Made by a program: the position numbers and the translations under genes. Shown here one piece after another: positions 9,006 through 18,522 of a stretch of 64,000 nucleotides of DNA. Source of the DNA: Jeotgalibacillus haloalkalitolerans (lineage in GTDB: Bacteria > Bacillota > Bacilli > Bacillales > Jeotgalibacillaceae). The notes under the pieces are model-generated. The model saw only the letters and a list, made by a program, of their open reading frames with translations. It did not search any database and was not told the origin of the DNA. Positions within the stretch are counted from its first letter, which is position 1; every line of letters begins with the position of its first letter. The stretch is from contig NZ_JAXQNN010000001.1 in the NCBI RefSeq assembly GCF_034427455.1, positions 620,001 through 684,000 of the forward strand, read 5' to 3'.

Positions 9006-9926
9006 ATGAACGTGGCAAAAAGCGTGCATGAACTGATCGGCAATACGCCGGTCGTAGAAATCTCCGGCATTCCGGTTCCTAACGAATGCCGGATTTTTGC
9101 GAAACTGGAGTATTTTAACCCGGGCGGCAGCGTCAAAGACCGCCTCGGCATGGAGCTCATTGCAGATGCACTGAAGCGCGGTGAGTTAAAAGAAGGCGGC
9201 ACCATTATTGAACCAACTGCAGGAAATACCGGTATCGGCGTTGCACTTGCAGCTGTAGGACGAGGCTTTAAAGTGATCTTTGTAGTGCCTGAAAAATTCA
9301 GTGTGGAAAAGCAGACACTCATGCGCGCACTTGGCGCAGAGGTTGTGAATACACCGACCGCTGATGGGATGAAGGGTGCGATTACAAAAGCAGAAGCGCT
9401 TGTGCGTGAGATCCCGGACTCATTTTCACCGGCGCAGTTCGGCAATCCTGCCAACCCGGAGACGTATTATAAAACGATGGGTCCGGAGCTTTGGCGCGAT
9501 CTTGACGGTAAGATTGATATTTTCATAGCGGGTGCAGGAACGGGCGGTACATTTATGGGAAATGCCAGATACCTGAAGGATCAGAACCCTGACATCAAAA
9601 CAGTCATTGTAGAACCTGAGGGCTCAACGATTAATGGCGGAGAGTCAGGTCCTCATAAAACTGAAGGAATCGGGATGGAATTTCTACCTGACTATATGGA
9701 CCGCAAGTTATTTGACGCGATTCATACGGTATACGACAAGGACGCTTTTTACTGGGTAAAAGAACTGGCTTTAAAAGAAGGTCTGCTTGTCGGCAGTTCA
9801 TCAGGTGCAGCTTTTCATGCCGCACTGAAAGAGGCTGAAACTGCTGAAAAAGGCAGCCACATTGTAACGGTTTTTGCAGATAGCAGTGAACGTTATCTTA
9901 GTCAGAATATTTATGAAGGTGGTTAA
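9006..9926 (+). CDS. mccA: Cystathionine beta-synthase, O-acetylserine-dependent (MccA/CysK family)
   Basis: 306 residues, PLP fold type II. The Schiff-base lysine is K44 in NPGGSVKDR, and PTAGNTGIG is the substrate-binding loop. In B. subtilis, MccA condenses homocysteine with O-acetylserine to cystathionine. Placement between luxS and mccB favours this role over a plain cysteine synthase. The ATG abuts the luxS stop, with the ribosome-binding site (GGTGAGGA) inside luxS. Confidence 0.9.
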   Translation: MNVAKSVHELIGNTPVVEISGIPVPNECRIFAKLEYFNPGGSVKDRLGMELIADALKRGELKEGGTIIEPTAGNTGIGVALAAVGRGFKVIFVVPEKFSVEKQTLMRALGAEVVNTPTADGMKGAITKAEALVREIPDSFSPAQFGNPANPETYYKTMGPELWRDLDGKIDIFIAGAGTGGTFMGNARYLKDQNPDIKTVIVEPEGSTINGGESGPHKTEGIGMEFLPDYMDRKLFDAIHTVYDKDAFYWVKELALKEGLLVGSSSGAAFHAALKEAETAEKGSHIVTVFADSSERYLSQNIYEGG

Positions 9927-11072
<1,146 letters not shown>

Positions 11073-11081
11073 TCGTGATAT

Positions 11082-11109
11082 GCCGCTCCTTTGATGGGGC
11101 GGTTTCTTT
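11082..11109 (+). terminator. Probable terminator of luxS-mccAB
   Basis: CCGCTCC pairs with GGGGCGG (one G-U), followed by TTTCTTTG. Confidence 0.6.
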
Positions 11110-11139
11110 GTGTTTGCTGATGGGAGAGTGCATGGATAG

Positions 11140-11217
11140 TGGGATTGCTACAAGTTGAAGCCTAATAGCAACAACTTCCCGCGCGTATCGCGGCAAGCTG
11201 AAAAGGAAATGCCACAC
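11140..11217 (-). repeat. 21-bp-phased intergenic array, family A (copy 2, degenerate)
   Basis: GC dinucleotides of the motif (AT/TA)TGC(TAC/CAC) fall at 11147, 11168, 11190 and 11211, spaced 21, 22 and 21 bp; ACTTCCCGCGCGTATCGC is a worn form of the 22-bp unit. Orientation is opposite to copy 1. Confidence 0.55.
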
Positions 11218-11334
11218 TTGCGCGGTCTACACTGACCAGGCAGAAAGAAATATGTTGGATTTATTAAACTCCTTCACTTTGCTATCTCACCTGGTGTAAT
11301 AGATTATTAAGTGAACATACATAATTTACGTAAA

Positions 11335-11374
11335 ATACCTTATTTACCGTTTAAAACAAGTAAAAATAAGGTAT
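11335..11374. repeat. Inverted repeat upstream of the membrane-protein gene
   Basis: ATACCTTATTTAC (11335-11347) and GTAAAAATAAGGTAT (11360-11374) pair almost fully across 12 nt. It may be an operator or a weak hairpin. The rest of 11220-11447 shows nothing else I can name. Confidence 0.5.
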
Positions 11375-11447
11375 CTATTCTTTGAAGACTGGTTACACAT
11401 ACTTAAACTAATTAGCTGTTAATCTATCGTCAGAAAGGAAGAATACA

Positions 11448-12233
11448 ATGGTTATTACTGCAACAATCATTCTCATCTTTGGCCTGCCTTTTCTTTGGCT
11501 CATCTTGCTTTCAGCGGATGTGACAAATGGAAAACGGGAAAAAATTGAGTGGAAAAAGCCGGGGATTCTTTTCCTGTCCCTCACATTAATCAGTGTGCTG
11601 GTAAATATCTATTTTTATAGCTCTTATCATCTTCCATTCTTTCAAAATTCATTTGGGATGATGGTCGCACTCATCGTGACCGGTGCTTTTCTTCTTATAT
11701 TTTCCATTGTTAACATCATTGTACACATCGTTCACAAAGGTGCACCTAAATCCTTTTATAACCCTAAGGGGCTGTGGATTTTTACAGGGGTCTTTTGCTT
11801 CGTCATTCTCTTTTTCACGGCCTGGGTTTATCCGTTTGCGCAAAAGATGTCTTATTCGTACAAAGTAGATAAGGCGGTTGAGGCGCTTTCAGAAGAAGAA
11901 ACGAATGAGGAAGTGAGCGTTTTATTTATGAACTCAGAGCAGGAATGTTTCAGATCAGGTTGTTATGATGAGGAATACAGCAATTTCTTTTACGTAAAAA
12001 ACAACCTGGATGAAGAGAAAGAGGTACAGGTGAGGATCCGTGCATTAGATGCCGATCAGAATGAATTAAAAATAGTAGAGTCTGACATCATGACCCTTGA
12101 TGGCGGAGAACTGAGGTTAGTTGAGACAAAGGAAACCAATGATAAAACAAATGTTTGGAGCAGGTCCTCTTTTGAGACAGACGTTCGTACGCACTATTAT
12201 GAGTCTATGTTCAGGTTCCGGGACACGGAGTAA
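11448..12233 (+). CDS. Membrane protein of unknown function, four N-terminal helices
   Basis: 261 residues. Four hydrophobic helices occupy about residues 3-23, 41-58, 68-93 and 105-127, followed by a soluble, acidic domain of roughly 130 residues (LSEEETNEEVSVLFMN..., RIRALDADQNELKIVESD) predicted to be beta-rich, possibly extracytoplasmic. Two cysteines (ECFRSGCYDEE) may form a disulfide. I recognise no family. AGAAAGGAAG precedes the ATG. It is closed by its own terminator and appears monocistronic. Confidence 0.75.
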   Translation: MVITATIILIFGLPFLWLILLSADVTNGKREKIEWKKPGILFLSLTLISVLVNIYFYSSYHLPFFQNSFGMMVALIVTGAFLLIFSIVNIIVHIVHKGAPKSFYNPKGLWIFTGVFCFVILFFTAWVYPFAQKMSYSYKVDKAVEALSEEETNEEVSVLFMNSEQECFRSGCYDEEYSNFFYVKNNLDEEKEVQVRIRALDADQNELKIVESDIMTLDGGELRLVETKETNDKTNVWSRSSFETDVRTHYYESMFRFRDTE

Positions 12234-12237
12234 ATCG

Positions 12238-12273
12238 CCTTTCCCATCTTTTATAGGGTGGGAGAGGTTTTTT
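12238..12273 (+). terminator. Rho-independent terminator
   Basis: CCTTTCCCATC pairs with GGGTGGGAGAGG, followed by TTTTTT. Confidence 0.75.
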
Positions 12274-12302
12274 GTGTTTGATGATGTGATGAAGTCCTTC
12301 CG

Positions 12303-12420
12303 GATTGCGACTACCTGGAGCGGGAAAGGTACAAGCTTACGCGGGGATTGCTGCAACTTCTGGCTGGATTGCGACAGCTTCCTGGGTGTATCGCTACAAG
12401 TTTAAAGGGAAATGCTACAA
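12303..12420 (-). repeat. 21-bp-phased intergenic array, family A (copy 3)
   Basis: Motif positions (GC of ATTGC/ATCGC/ATGC) at 12350, 12371, 12393 and 12414 are 21-22 bp apart, with an earlier one at 12307 two units upstream. The CCTGGGTGTATCGCTAC unit is again the 22-bp one. Reverse orientation. Confidence 0.7.
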
Positions 12421-12445
12421 ATGAAGCGGAAATACAGCAAACTAA

Positions 12446-12469
12446 AAATATCTCGAATTCGAGATATTT
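12446..12469. promoter_or_regulatory. MhqR-type operator, upstream box
   Basis: Perfect 24-bp palindrome with half AAATATCTCGAA and its complement TTCGAGATATTT. The centre matches the consensus that I recall for B. subtilis MhqR, tATCTCgaAtTCgAGATa. It lies just upstream of the -35 hexamer. Confidence 0.85.
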
Positions 12470-12472
12470 TTC

Positions 12473-12501
12473 TTGCATTCTTTTACAATCAGACATACAA
12501 T
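12473..12501 (+). promoter_or_regulatory. Sigma-A promoter of the dioxygenase gene
   Basis: TTGCAT (12473-12478), 17-bp spacer, TACAAT (12496-12501), bracketed by the two MhqR-type boxes. Confidence 0.7.
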
Positions 12502-12512
12502 AAGGATATAAA

Positions 12513-12531
12513 ATATCTCAGTTTCGAGATA
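12513..12531. promoter_or_regulatory. MhqR-type operator, downstream box
   Basis: TATCTC-AGTTTC-GAGATA, the same outer half-sites as the upstream box with a less symmetric centre, located just downstream of the likely transcription start. Confidence 0.8.
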
Positions 12532-12546
12532 AAAGGAGTGGTAATC

Positions 12547-13521
12547 ATGAAAGTAACAGGAATTCATCACGTATCAGCCATTACATCGGCTGCTGAGAAA
12601 AATCATAAATTTTTTACACAGACATTAGGCATGCGCCTTGTTAAGAAAACTGTCAATCAGGACAGCACATCTTCTTATCACTTATTTTATGCAGATGGAG
12701 TGGGCAGCCCGGGAACAGACATGACTTATTTCGATATCCCGATGGCCGGACGCACGTATCCAGGCGTTTCGAGTATTTCAAATACTGCATTCCGTGTACC
12801 AACGACTGAGTCGCTTCACTACTGGAAAAAGCGTTTTGAAGAATTGAATGTCCGTCATGATGACATTGAAAAGCGTGCGGGACGTGACACACTTTATTTT
12901 GAGGATGAAGAGGGATCACGTCTCATGCTTGTAGCGGATAACGGTGAGGAAGGCGTTGCACCGGGCGTGCCGTGGACTGGTGCTGATGTGCCTGAAGAGC
13001 ATGCCATTGTGGGGCTCGGACCGGTGACCCTGACTGTACGCCGTGCGGCAAAAACCATTGCAGTACTAGAGCAGGTGCTTGGTTTTGAAAAAGTGGGTGA
13101 GTATCCAAACCGTGCCGGTGCAGAGCTGCCTGCAATACAGGTCATGTCTGTTGCGGAAGGCGGAACGGGTGCTGAAGTCCATATCGAAGAGCGGCCTGAT
13201 CTTCCGCCTGAGCGTCCAGGACGGGGAAGCGTGCACCACGTGGCATTCCGGATTCCGACTTTTGAGGAGTATGAAAAGTGGGATGACCGTATCCGAAGCT
13301 TCGGTCTGATGACATCAGGCGAAGTGGACCGCTACTATTTCCGCTCAATTTACTTCCGTGAGTCAAACGGCATTCTGTTTGAGCTGGCAACTGATGAGCC
13401 GGGCTTTGCAACAGACGAGGACATGGAGCACCTTGGAGAAGAACTTTCGCTGCCGCCATTCCTTGAGCCAAAGCGCGCTCAAATTGAAGCGAGCTTAAGA
13501 CCACTTGAAATCAAAAGCTGA
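12547..13521 (+). CDS. mhqO: Ring-cleaving (glyoxalase-fold) dioxygenase, MhqO type
   Basis: 324 residues from the ATG at 12547 (AAAAGGAG 9 bp upstream). Two vicinal-oxygen-chelate modules are present: GIHHVSAIT at residues 5-13 and SVHHVAFRIPT near 229-239 supply the metal histidines, and the late ESNGILFELATDEPGF gives the glutamate ligand. Such enzymes cleave quinone/hydroquinone rings and protect against catechol and methylhydroquinone. The two MhqR-like operators at the promoter agree with this. It is monocistronic here; no mhqR, mhqN or mhqP gene is in the window. The symbol is by analogy to B. subtilis. Confidence 0.9.
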   Translation: MKVTGIHHVSAITSAAEKNHKFFTQTLGMRLVKKTVNQDSTSSYHLFYADGVGSPGTDMTYFDIPMAGRTYPGVSSISNTAFRVPTTESLHYWKKRFEELNVRHDDIEKRAGRDTLYFEDEEGSRLMLVADNGEEGVAPGVPWTGADVPEEHAIVGLGPVTLTVRRAAKTIAVLEQVLGFEKVGEYPNRAGAELPAIQVMSVAEGGTGAEVHIEERPDLPPERPGRGSVHHVAFRIPTFEEYEKWDDRIRSFGLMTSGEVDRYYFRSIYFRESNGILFELATDEPGFATDEDMEHLGEELSLPPFLEPKRAQIEASLRPLEIKS

Positions 13522-13528
13522 TTTGTCT

Positions 13529-13556
13529 GCCGTCCGGCCTGCGCCGGGCGGCTTTT
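13529..13556 (+). terminator. Rho-independent terminator of the dioxygenase gene
   Basis: GCCGTCCGGC pairs with GCCGGGCGGC across CTGC, followed by TTTTATAT. Confidence 0.9.
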
Positions 13557-13588
13557 ATATGGGTCGGGGAGTAGGTCATTTGTCATAA

Positions 13589-13708
13589 TTTCAGGAACCG
13601 ATGTCAAAATGTCCTGAACCATACAGGTAATTTCATGAACAACAGGTGTAATCTCCGGAACCACCCAGGAAATTTCCTGAACCTCACTGGTTTTCTCCTG
13701 AACCACAA
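13589..13708 (+). repeat. 21-bp-phased intergenic array, family C
   Basis: The word (CCTG)GAACC begins at 13595, 13616, 13637, 13658, 13679 and 13700: six units exactly 21 bp apart. The interior is degenerate (ACAGGT, CACCCAGG, TCACTGG). The consensus is unrelated to families A and D. Confidence 0.8.
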
Positions 13709-13728
13709 CCCCACTGGTGAAAAATCCC

Positions 13729-13759
13729 TTGCACACTCACCAAACCTAAGTGCTATAAT
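13729..13759 (+). promoter_or_regulatory. Promoter of the cobalamin operon
   Basis: TTGCAC and an extended -10 TGCTATAAT with a 19-bp spacer; the TGn extension may compensate for the long spacing. It lies about 30 bp before the riboswitch. Confidence 0.55.
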
Positions 13760-13779
13760 AGCATTGGAAAAACATTTCA

Positions 13780-13975
13780 ATACGAACGGATAGAGGTGCT
13801 GATCATCAATGATCAGTTAAAAGGGAAGCTGGTGTAATTCCAGCGCGGTCCCGCCACTGTAAATGACTTGTGTCTGCCGCAGCCACTGTAGCTTAAGCTA
13901 TGGGAAGGAGGCAGTTACTAAAGTGTCATGAGCCAGGAGACCTGCCTTGATTCCAAGCACCAGACACGCCTACGA
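13780..13975 (+). ncRNA. Cobalamin riboswitch
   Basis: The conserved landmarks are in order: GGATAGAGGTGCT (start of P1/P2), AAAAGGGAAGCTGGTG, the CCCGCCACTGTAA junction (13852-13864), and GAGCCAGGAGACCTGCC (B12 box side, 13931-13947). This is the adenosylcobalamin-sensing aptamer; binding should switch off the downstream uptake and assembly operon when B12 is plentiful. Confidence 0.95.
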
Positions 13976-14037
13976 GGATATGGGCGGGTGTTGCAGCCTC
14001 TCCGTTTTTTTACATACGGCTATACCCTGCAACCCTG

Positions 14038-14062
14038 CATCTCCCGCGTGAGATGTTTTTTT
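14038..14062 (+). terminator. Riboswitch expression-platform terminator
   Basis: CATCTC-CCGCGT-GAGATG stem followed by TTTTTTT, 34 bp before the btuF start; it is presumably formed when the aptamer is occupied. Confidence 0.85.
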
Positions 14063-14095
14063 ATTGCAAAAAATCATAAGACGGAGGAACACAAA

Positions 14096-15079
14096 ATGAA
14101 AAAATGGTTACCAGTATTACTCGCAGCAGGCGTTCTTGCAGCCTGCTCAGACAGCACAGAGCAAACAACAGAGGAAACGCCGGCAGACGACCAGCAGGAA
14201 GAAGCAACAGAAGAGTCTGCTGAATCTGAAGCATCATCATTCCCGGTTACAGTGACTGATGCAAACGGTGATGAGATTACAATCGAAGAGCAGCCTGACG
14301 CAATTGTATCTATGCTGCCAAGTAATACAGAAATCGCATACGCACTTGGACTGGATGAAGAAATTGTTGGGGTATCTGACTTTGATAACTATCCTGAAGA
14401 AGCGATGGAAGTTGAGAAAATCGGGGGCATGGAATTTAACGTAGAAAAGATTATCTCACTTCAGCCTGATGTGGTGCTTGCGCATGCGTCAAATCCGGGC
14501 GGTGCCGATGGTCTTCAGCAGATTGAAGATGCAGGTATCCCGGTTGTGGTCATTGAAAACGCGATGACGTTTGATGAAGTGTACGACACGATTGAGATGA
14601 TTGGTCAGGTGACTGGCACAACTGAAGAAGCTGAGCAGATTATTGCTGATATGCAGACTGGATTTGATGAGATTGCAGAAAAAGCAGCCGGCATTTCAGA
14701 AGAAGACCAGAAATCAGTTTTAGTAGATGTGGCAGGACCGCCTGAAATGTATGTGGCAGGAAACAACACGTTTATTCAGGAAATGCTTGATCTAATCAAT
14801 GCTGAAAATGTGATGGCGGATCAGGAAGGCTTTGTTCCTTTAACAGAAGAGGAAGTTGTCTCTCGTAATCCTGATGTGGCGCTTCTCACATACGGTTATT
14901 ATGTTGAAGATGCGGTGAACCAGTGGTTGACTTACGAAGGATTCAGTCAGGTGACTGCAGTAACAGAAGAGGCGGTATTTGAAGTCCCTTCTGATCCTGT
15001 TACACGTTCAGGCCCAAGACTGGTAGAAGGAACGCAGGCGCTTGCAGAAGCGATCTATCCTGATGTTTTCGCGGAATAA
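14096..15079 (+). CDS. btuF: Cobalamin/corrinoid ABC transporter substrate-binding lipoprotein
   Basis: 327 residues from the ATG at 14096 (GGAGG upstream). The lipoprotein signal MKKWLPVLLAAGVLAAC has its lipid anchor at C17, followed by an acidic linker to about residue 45 and then a two-lobed class III binding protein (IVSMLPSNTEIAYALGLDEEIVG; LQPDVVLAH; linking helix). It captures B12 or cobinamide outside the cell for BtuC/BtuD. It is the first gene after a cobalamin riboswitch, which rules strongly in favour of corrinoid rather than siderophore transport. Confidence 0.93.
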   Translation: MKKWLPVLLAAGVLAACSDSTEQTTEETPADDQQEEATEESAESEASSFPVTVTDANGDEITIEEQPDAIVSMLPSNTEIAYALGLDEEIVGVSDFDNYPEEAMEVEKIGGMEFNVEKIISLQPDVVLAHASNPGGADGLQQIEDAGIPVVVIENAMTFDEVYDTIEMIGQVTGTTEEAEQIIADMQTGFDEIAEKAAGISEEDQKSVLVDVAGPPEMYVAGNNTFIQEMLDLINAENVMADQEGFVPLTEEEVVSRNPDVALLTYGYYVEDAVNQWLTYEGFSQVTAVTEEAVFEVPSDPVTRSGPRLVEGTQALAEAIYPDVFAE

Positions 15080-16094
15080 AGTCTGGGCGGGATATACTGT
15101 TTCCATCCTGCTCCTGCTGACTGCATTTACACTCGGGGTCACTGTTGGCTCTGTACGGGTGCCTGTTATGGAAATGCTCAGCATTTTCGCAGGTGCATTC
15201 AGTAATAGAGAAGCACTGGATCCGATGTTCAACTCAATTGTGCTGGATATCCGGTTTCCACGGGTGATCCTTGCCGCTCTTGTCGGTGCATCACTTGCGA
15301 TTGCAGGTGCGTCGTTTCAGGGACTGCTGAAAAACCCGCTCGCTGACCCTTATACGCTTGGTGTCTCATCAGGTGCGTCAGTCGGCGCAGTGGCTACCAT
15401 TTTTCTCGGACTCTCGATTCCGGGACTCGGCAGCTTCACATTACCGGTGATCAGTATTTTAGCGGCCCTTCTGACACTTGTGATTGTGCTGGGCTTTGCC
15501 AGAATGGTCGAAAAATCGATGAAAATGGAAACGATTATTCTCACGGGGATCATCTTCAGTTCATTTCTCGGCTCGATTTTATCACTGATGATTGCATTAA
15601 CAGGAGATGAGCTCAGACAGATCATCAACTGGCTGCTGGGCAGTGTGTCAATGAGAGGCTGGGAGTATATCCGCCTGATTGCGCCGTTCTTTGTGATTGG
15701 TGCACTCCTTTTAATCTGGAATGCACGTGAGCTGAATGCAATGGCATTTGGCGAGGAGCGTGCCCAGCATCTTGGGGTAAATGTTCAGCGGAGAAAGTTT
15801 GTTGTGTTAGCCTCAGGTTCACTATTAACAGGTGCAGCTGTCGCCGTGTCAGGCACGATTGGCTTTGTCGGGCTTGTGGTACCGCACATGGTCAGAATGC
15901 TGACAGGGTCAGATCACCGTCACGTGCTGCCGCTCTCGATTCTAAATGGAGCGAGTCTGCTGATTTTATGTGACCTTGTCGCAAGAACGATTGTGGCACC
16001 AACTGAGCTGCCGATCGGAGTCATTACAGCGTTGATCGGGGCACCGGTATTTGGGCTGATACTCATACAAAAACGTAAAGAAAGGAGAGGGTAG
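15042..16094 (+). CDS. btuC: Cobalamin ABC transporter permease
   Basis: 350 residues from the TTG at 15042, overlapping the end of btuF. AGAAGGA at about 15025 supports this start; an ATG at 15063 is an alternative. FecCD/BtuC family: about ten membrane helices, family signatures GASLAIAGASFQGLLKNPLADPY (read in two parts: GASLAIAG and KNPLADPYTLGVSSGA), GTIGFVGLVVPHMVR and the LxxLCDLVART-like segment near the C-terminus. It forms the membrane channel for corrinoid import, energised by the next gene product. Confidence 0.93.
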   Translation: MQKRSILMFSRNKVWAGYTVSILLLLTAFTLGVTVGSVRVPVMEMLSIFAGAFSNREALDPMFNSIVLDIRFPRVILAALVGASLAIAGASFQGLLKNPLADPYTLGVSSGASVGAVATIFLGLSIPGLGSFTLPVISILAALLTLVIVLGFARMVEKSMKMETIILTGIIFSSFLGSILSLMIALTGDELRQIINWLLGSVSMRGWEYIRLIAPFFVIGALLLIWNARELNAMAFGEERAQHLGVNVQRRKFVVLASGSLLTGAAVAVSGTIGFVGLVVPHMVRMLTGSDHRHVLPLSILNGASLLILCDLVARTIVAPTELPIGVITALIGAPVFGLILIQKRKERRG

Positions 16095-16096
16095 CG

Positions 16097-17563
16097 ATGC
16101 TGAAGGCTTCACAGATCAGCGGTGGTTATGGTGAAAAGGATGTTGTGAAAAACGTTTCATTTGAGCTTCAGAAGCAGGAGATTCTCGGCATTCTCGGACC
16201 AAATGGCAGCGGGAAAACGACGCTGATGAAAATGATCAGCGGACTTTTGCCTTGCAGTGCAGGGGATGTTTCATTTAAGGACCAGCCGCTTAAAAGTTAT
16301 TCCGCTAAGCAGCTGGCACGCGAAATTGCTGTCCTGCCGCAGCTGCACAGCCATGCATTTGACTATACAGTACGTGAAACTGTGTCGATGGGCCGCTATC
16401 CTCACCAGAAAGGTATGTTTGCACCCTGGACGGCTCAGGATGAAAAAGCGGTAAAAGAAGCGATGAAGCAGACCGGCGTCCTCGAATTTGAAGGGAAATC
16501 AATTCAGGACCTCTCAGGCGGGGAGCGTCAGCGCGTGTTTTTAGCACAGGCACTGGCACAGGAGCCGAAGCTGCTATTACTGGATGAACCGACGAACCAT
16601 CTGGATCTGTCCTATCAGAAGCAGCTGCTTGATCTTTTAAAGGAATGGACCGAAACGCATGAACTGACGGTGATATCAATTTTTCACGATTTAAATATCG
16701 CCTCGCTATATTGCGACCGGCTGCTGCTTTTACACAATGGGGAAACCGTGCAGCTGGCTGAGCCGGGGCATGTGATGAATAAAGAAACGGTGGAACGGGT
16801 GTATCAGGCGCGTGTTCATACGCAGTCACACCCTGAGCTGCCTAAGCCGCAGGTCACACTGCTGCCAAACCACGGACAAAGGTTGCCATCTGAGATTACG
16901 AAAGAGCATTTCACAATTACCGCTGATCATATTCACGTTGAAGCACCCCAGTCGCTGAAAACTTTATCATCAGCAGTGATCGGAGCAGGGCTTGGCTGGT
17001 ATCATCATTTCGTCAACCGGCACGTGCCGATGGATTATGAATGTGACGACAGCTATGAAGATATGAAAATGTACGCTGCCCAAAATGGATGGAATGCCGC
17101 TGACACTGTCGGGATGATGACAGCTGTGATGGTGGAGGATGTTGTGATCCGTGAGTACGAAGAGAACGGATTGTCAGTCGTGATCGCGGTGACCGCAGGT
17201 GTAGGAAACGCAGTTGACGTCTCACTTTCCCATGAACGGGATCGCCAGGCGACAATCGGTACTATCAACAGCTGGATCTTTATTAACGGCAAGCTGTCAG
17301 ATGAAGCGTTTATTCAGGCAATGATGACGGCAACTGAAGCAAAAGTTAAAGCGCTGCAGAATGCTGATGTAAAGGATCCGCTCACAGGCACCCTTGCAAC
17401 CGGCACTTCAACGGACAGCGCAATGGTTGCTGCCACACAGCATGGGTCTTTCGTGCAATACGCAGGCTCCATCACGCCGCTCGGAAAGCTGATTGGTAAA
17501 GGGATTGTGGAATGTACGACAGAAGCAATAAAGATTTACCGTAAACGAAAGGGAACATCATGA
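16097..17563 (+). CDS. btuD: BtuD-type ABC ATPase fused to adenosylcobinamide amidohydrolase (CbiZ)
   Basis: 488 residues, about twice an ordinary ATPase. Residues 1-250 are an ABC domain: Walker A GPNGSGKTT at 34-42, Q-loop LPQL, signature LSGGERQR near 139, Walker B LLLLDEPTNHLD, and the switch H in IFHDLN. Residues about 265-488 match CbiZ (GAGLGWYHHFVNRHVP, VTAGVGNAVDVS, GTLATGTSTDSAMVA), which removes the aminopropanol side of adenosylcobinamide to give adenosylcobyric acid. The fusion ties uptake to remodelling of foreign corrinoids. cbiB, which re-attaches the linker, overlaps by 4 bp. Confidence 0.92.
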   Translation: MLKASQISGGYGEKDVVKNVSFELQKQEILGILGPNGSGKTTLMKMISGLLPCSAGDVSFKDQPLKSYSAKQLAREIAVLPQLHSHAFDYTVRETVSMGRYPHQKGMFAPWTAQDEKAVKEAMKQTGVLEFEGKSIQDLSGGERQRVFLAQALAQEPKLLLLDEPTNHLDLSYQKQLLDLLKEWTETHELTVISIFHDLNIASLYCDRLLLLHNGETVQLAEPGHVMNKETVERVYQARVHTQSHPELPKPQVTLLPNHGQRLPSEITKEHFTITADHIHVEAPQSLKTLSSAVIGAGLGWYHHFVNRHVPMDYECDDSYEDMKMYAAQNGWNAADTVGMMTAVMVEDVVIREYEENGLSVVIAVTAGVGNAVDVSLSHERDRQATIGTINSWIFINGKLSDEAFIQAMMTATEAKVKALQNADVKDPLTGTLATGTSTDSAMVAATQHGSFVQYAGSITPLGKLIGKGIVECTTEAIKIYRKRKGTS

Positions 17564-18522
17564 TCACACATGCAGCTGCAATCACGCTCGCACTCTGTCT
17601 TGATAGATTAATTGGAGATCCGCCCGCCTGGCCGCACCCTGTCAGGTGGATCGGATCTTTCATTATATGGCTTGAGCGCAGGTTAAATAAAGGACGATTA
17701 CGTAAGCTGAGAGGGATCGTCAGCGTATGTTCAGTGCTTACAATAACGTTACTGATCACAGCTTTACTCGTCTACGGAAGCAATCAGGTTCACTGGATTG
17801 CAGGCTTTATAGTTGAAACGCTCCTGATTACTTCAGCACTTGCCTCTAAAAGTCTGGCTGACGCAGCTCAGGAAGTCTCCGTGCCGCTTCAAAAAGGGTA
17901 CATGAAAGAAGCCAGAACCAAGCTCTCCTGGATTGTCGGGCGGGATACAGAACATCTTGACGAATCAGAGATTGCACGCGGAACGATTGAAACAGTCGCT
18001 GAAAATACAAGTGACGGGGTTACAGCTCCTATGTTCTGGGCGCTGATATTCGGTGCGCCGGGTATCTGGGTATATAAAGCGGTTAACACCGGCGATTCAA
18101 TTGTCGGCTATAAAAACGAACGTTACGCTGTGTACGGCTGGGCGAGCGCAAGGCTTGATGATCTGGCAAACTGGATTCCGGCAAGGATCACAGCGCTGCT
18201 GATGCTGATGACAAAAAAGCCTGCACATGGCAGAAGAAGCACGCTTTTAAAAGAACTGCCCGCACAGGCAAAAAAGCACCCAAGTCCAAACAGCGGCTGG
18301 GGTGAAGCAGCTGTCGCACTGCTCTTACATATTAAACTCGGTGGAACGAATACATATCAGGGTGTGACCTCAAACAGGCCTGTCATCGGTCTGTCTGAGG
18401 AACCGCTCACCGTACAACATATTGAACAAACCATCACCATCATGCACCGGACAGCCTGGCTGTTTCTTGCATGCTGCTGGATTGGAGGGACCCTTTTTGA
18501 CCTTACCTTCACATGGCGCTAA
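17560..18522 (+). CDS. cbiB: Adenosylcobinamide-phosphate synthase (CbiB)
   Basis: 320 residues, polytopic membrane protein. Family signatures: LCLDRLIGDPPAWPHPVRWIG (read as DRLIGDPP and HPVRWIG) at the N-terminus, ETVAENTSDGVTAPMFWA near 144-161 and PNSGWGEAA near 245. It joins adenosylcobyric acid to (R)-1-aminopropanol phosphate made by CobD. The ATG overlaps the btuD-cbiZ stop; its own end overlaps cobD. Confidence 0.94.
   Translation: MITHAAAITLALCLDRLIGDPPAWPHPVRWIGSFIIWLERRLNKGRLRKLRGIVSVCSVLTITLLITALLVYGSNQVHWIAGFIVETLLITSALASKSLADAAQEVSVPLQKGYMKEARTKLSWIVGRDTEHLDESEIARGTIETVAENTSDGVTAPMFWALIFGAPGIWVYKAVNTGDSIVGYKNERYAVYGWASARLDDLANWIPARITALLMLMTKKPAHGRRSTLLKELPAQAKKHPSPNSGWGEAAVALLLHIKLGGTNTYQGVTSNRPVIGLSEEPLTVQHIEQTITIMHRTAWLFLACCWIGGTLFDLTFTWR

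Noticed and set aside
13928-14095. Extended N-terminus of btuF
   Set aside because: The upstream frame runs through the riboswitch and its terminator; the lipoprotein signal begins at 14096.
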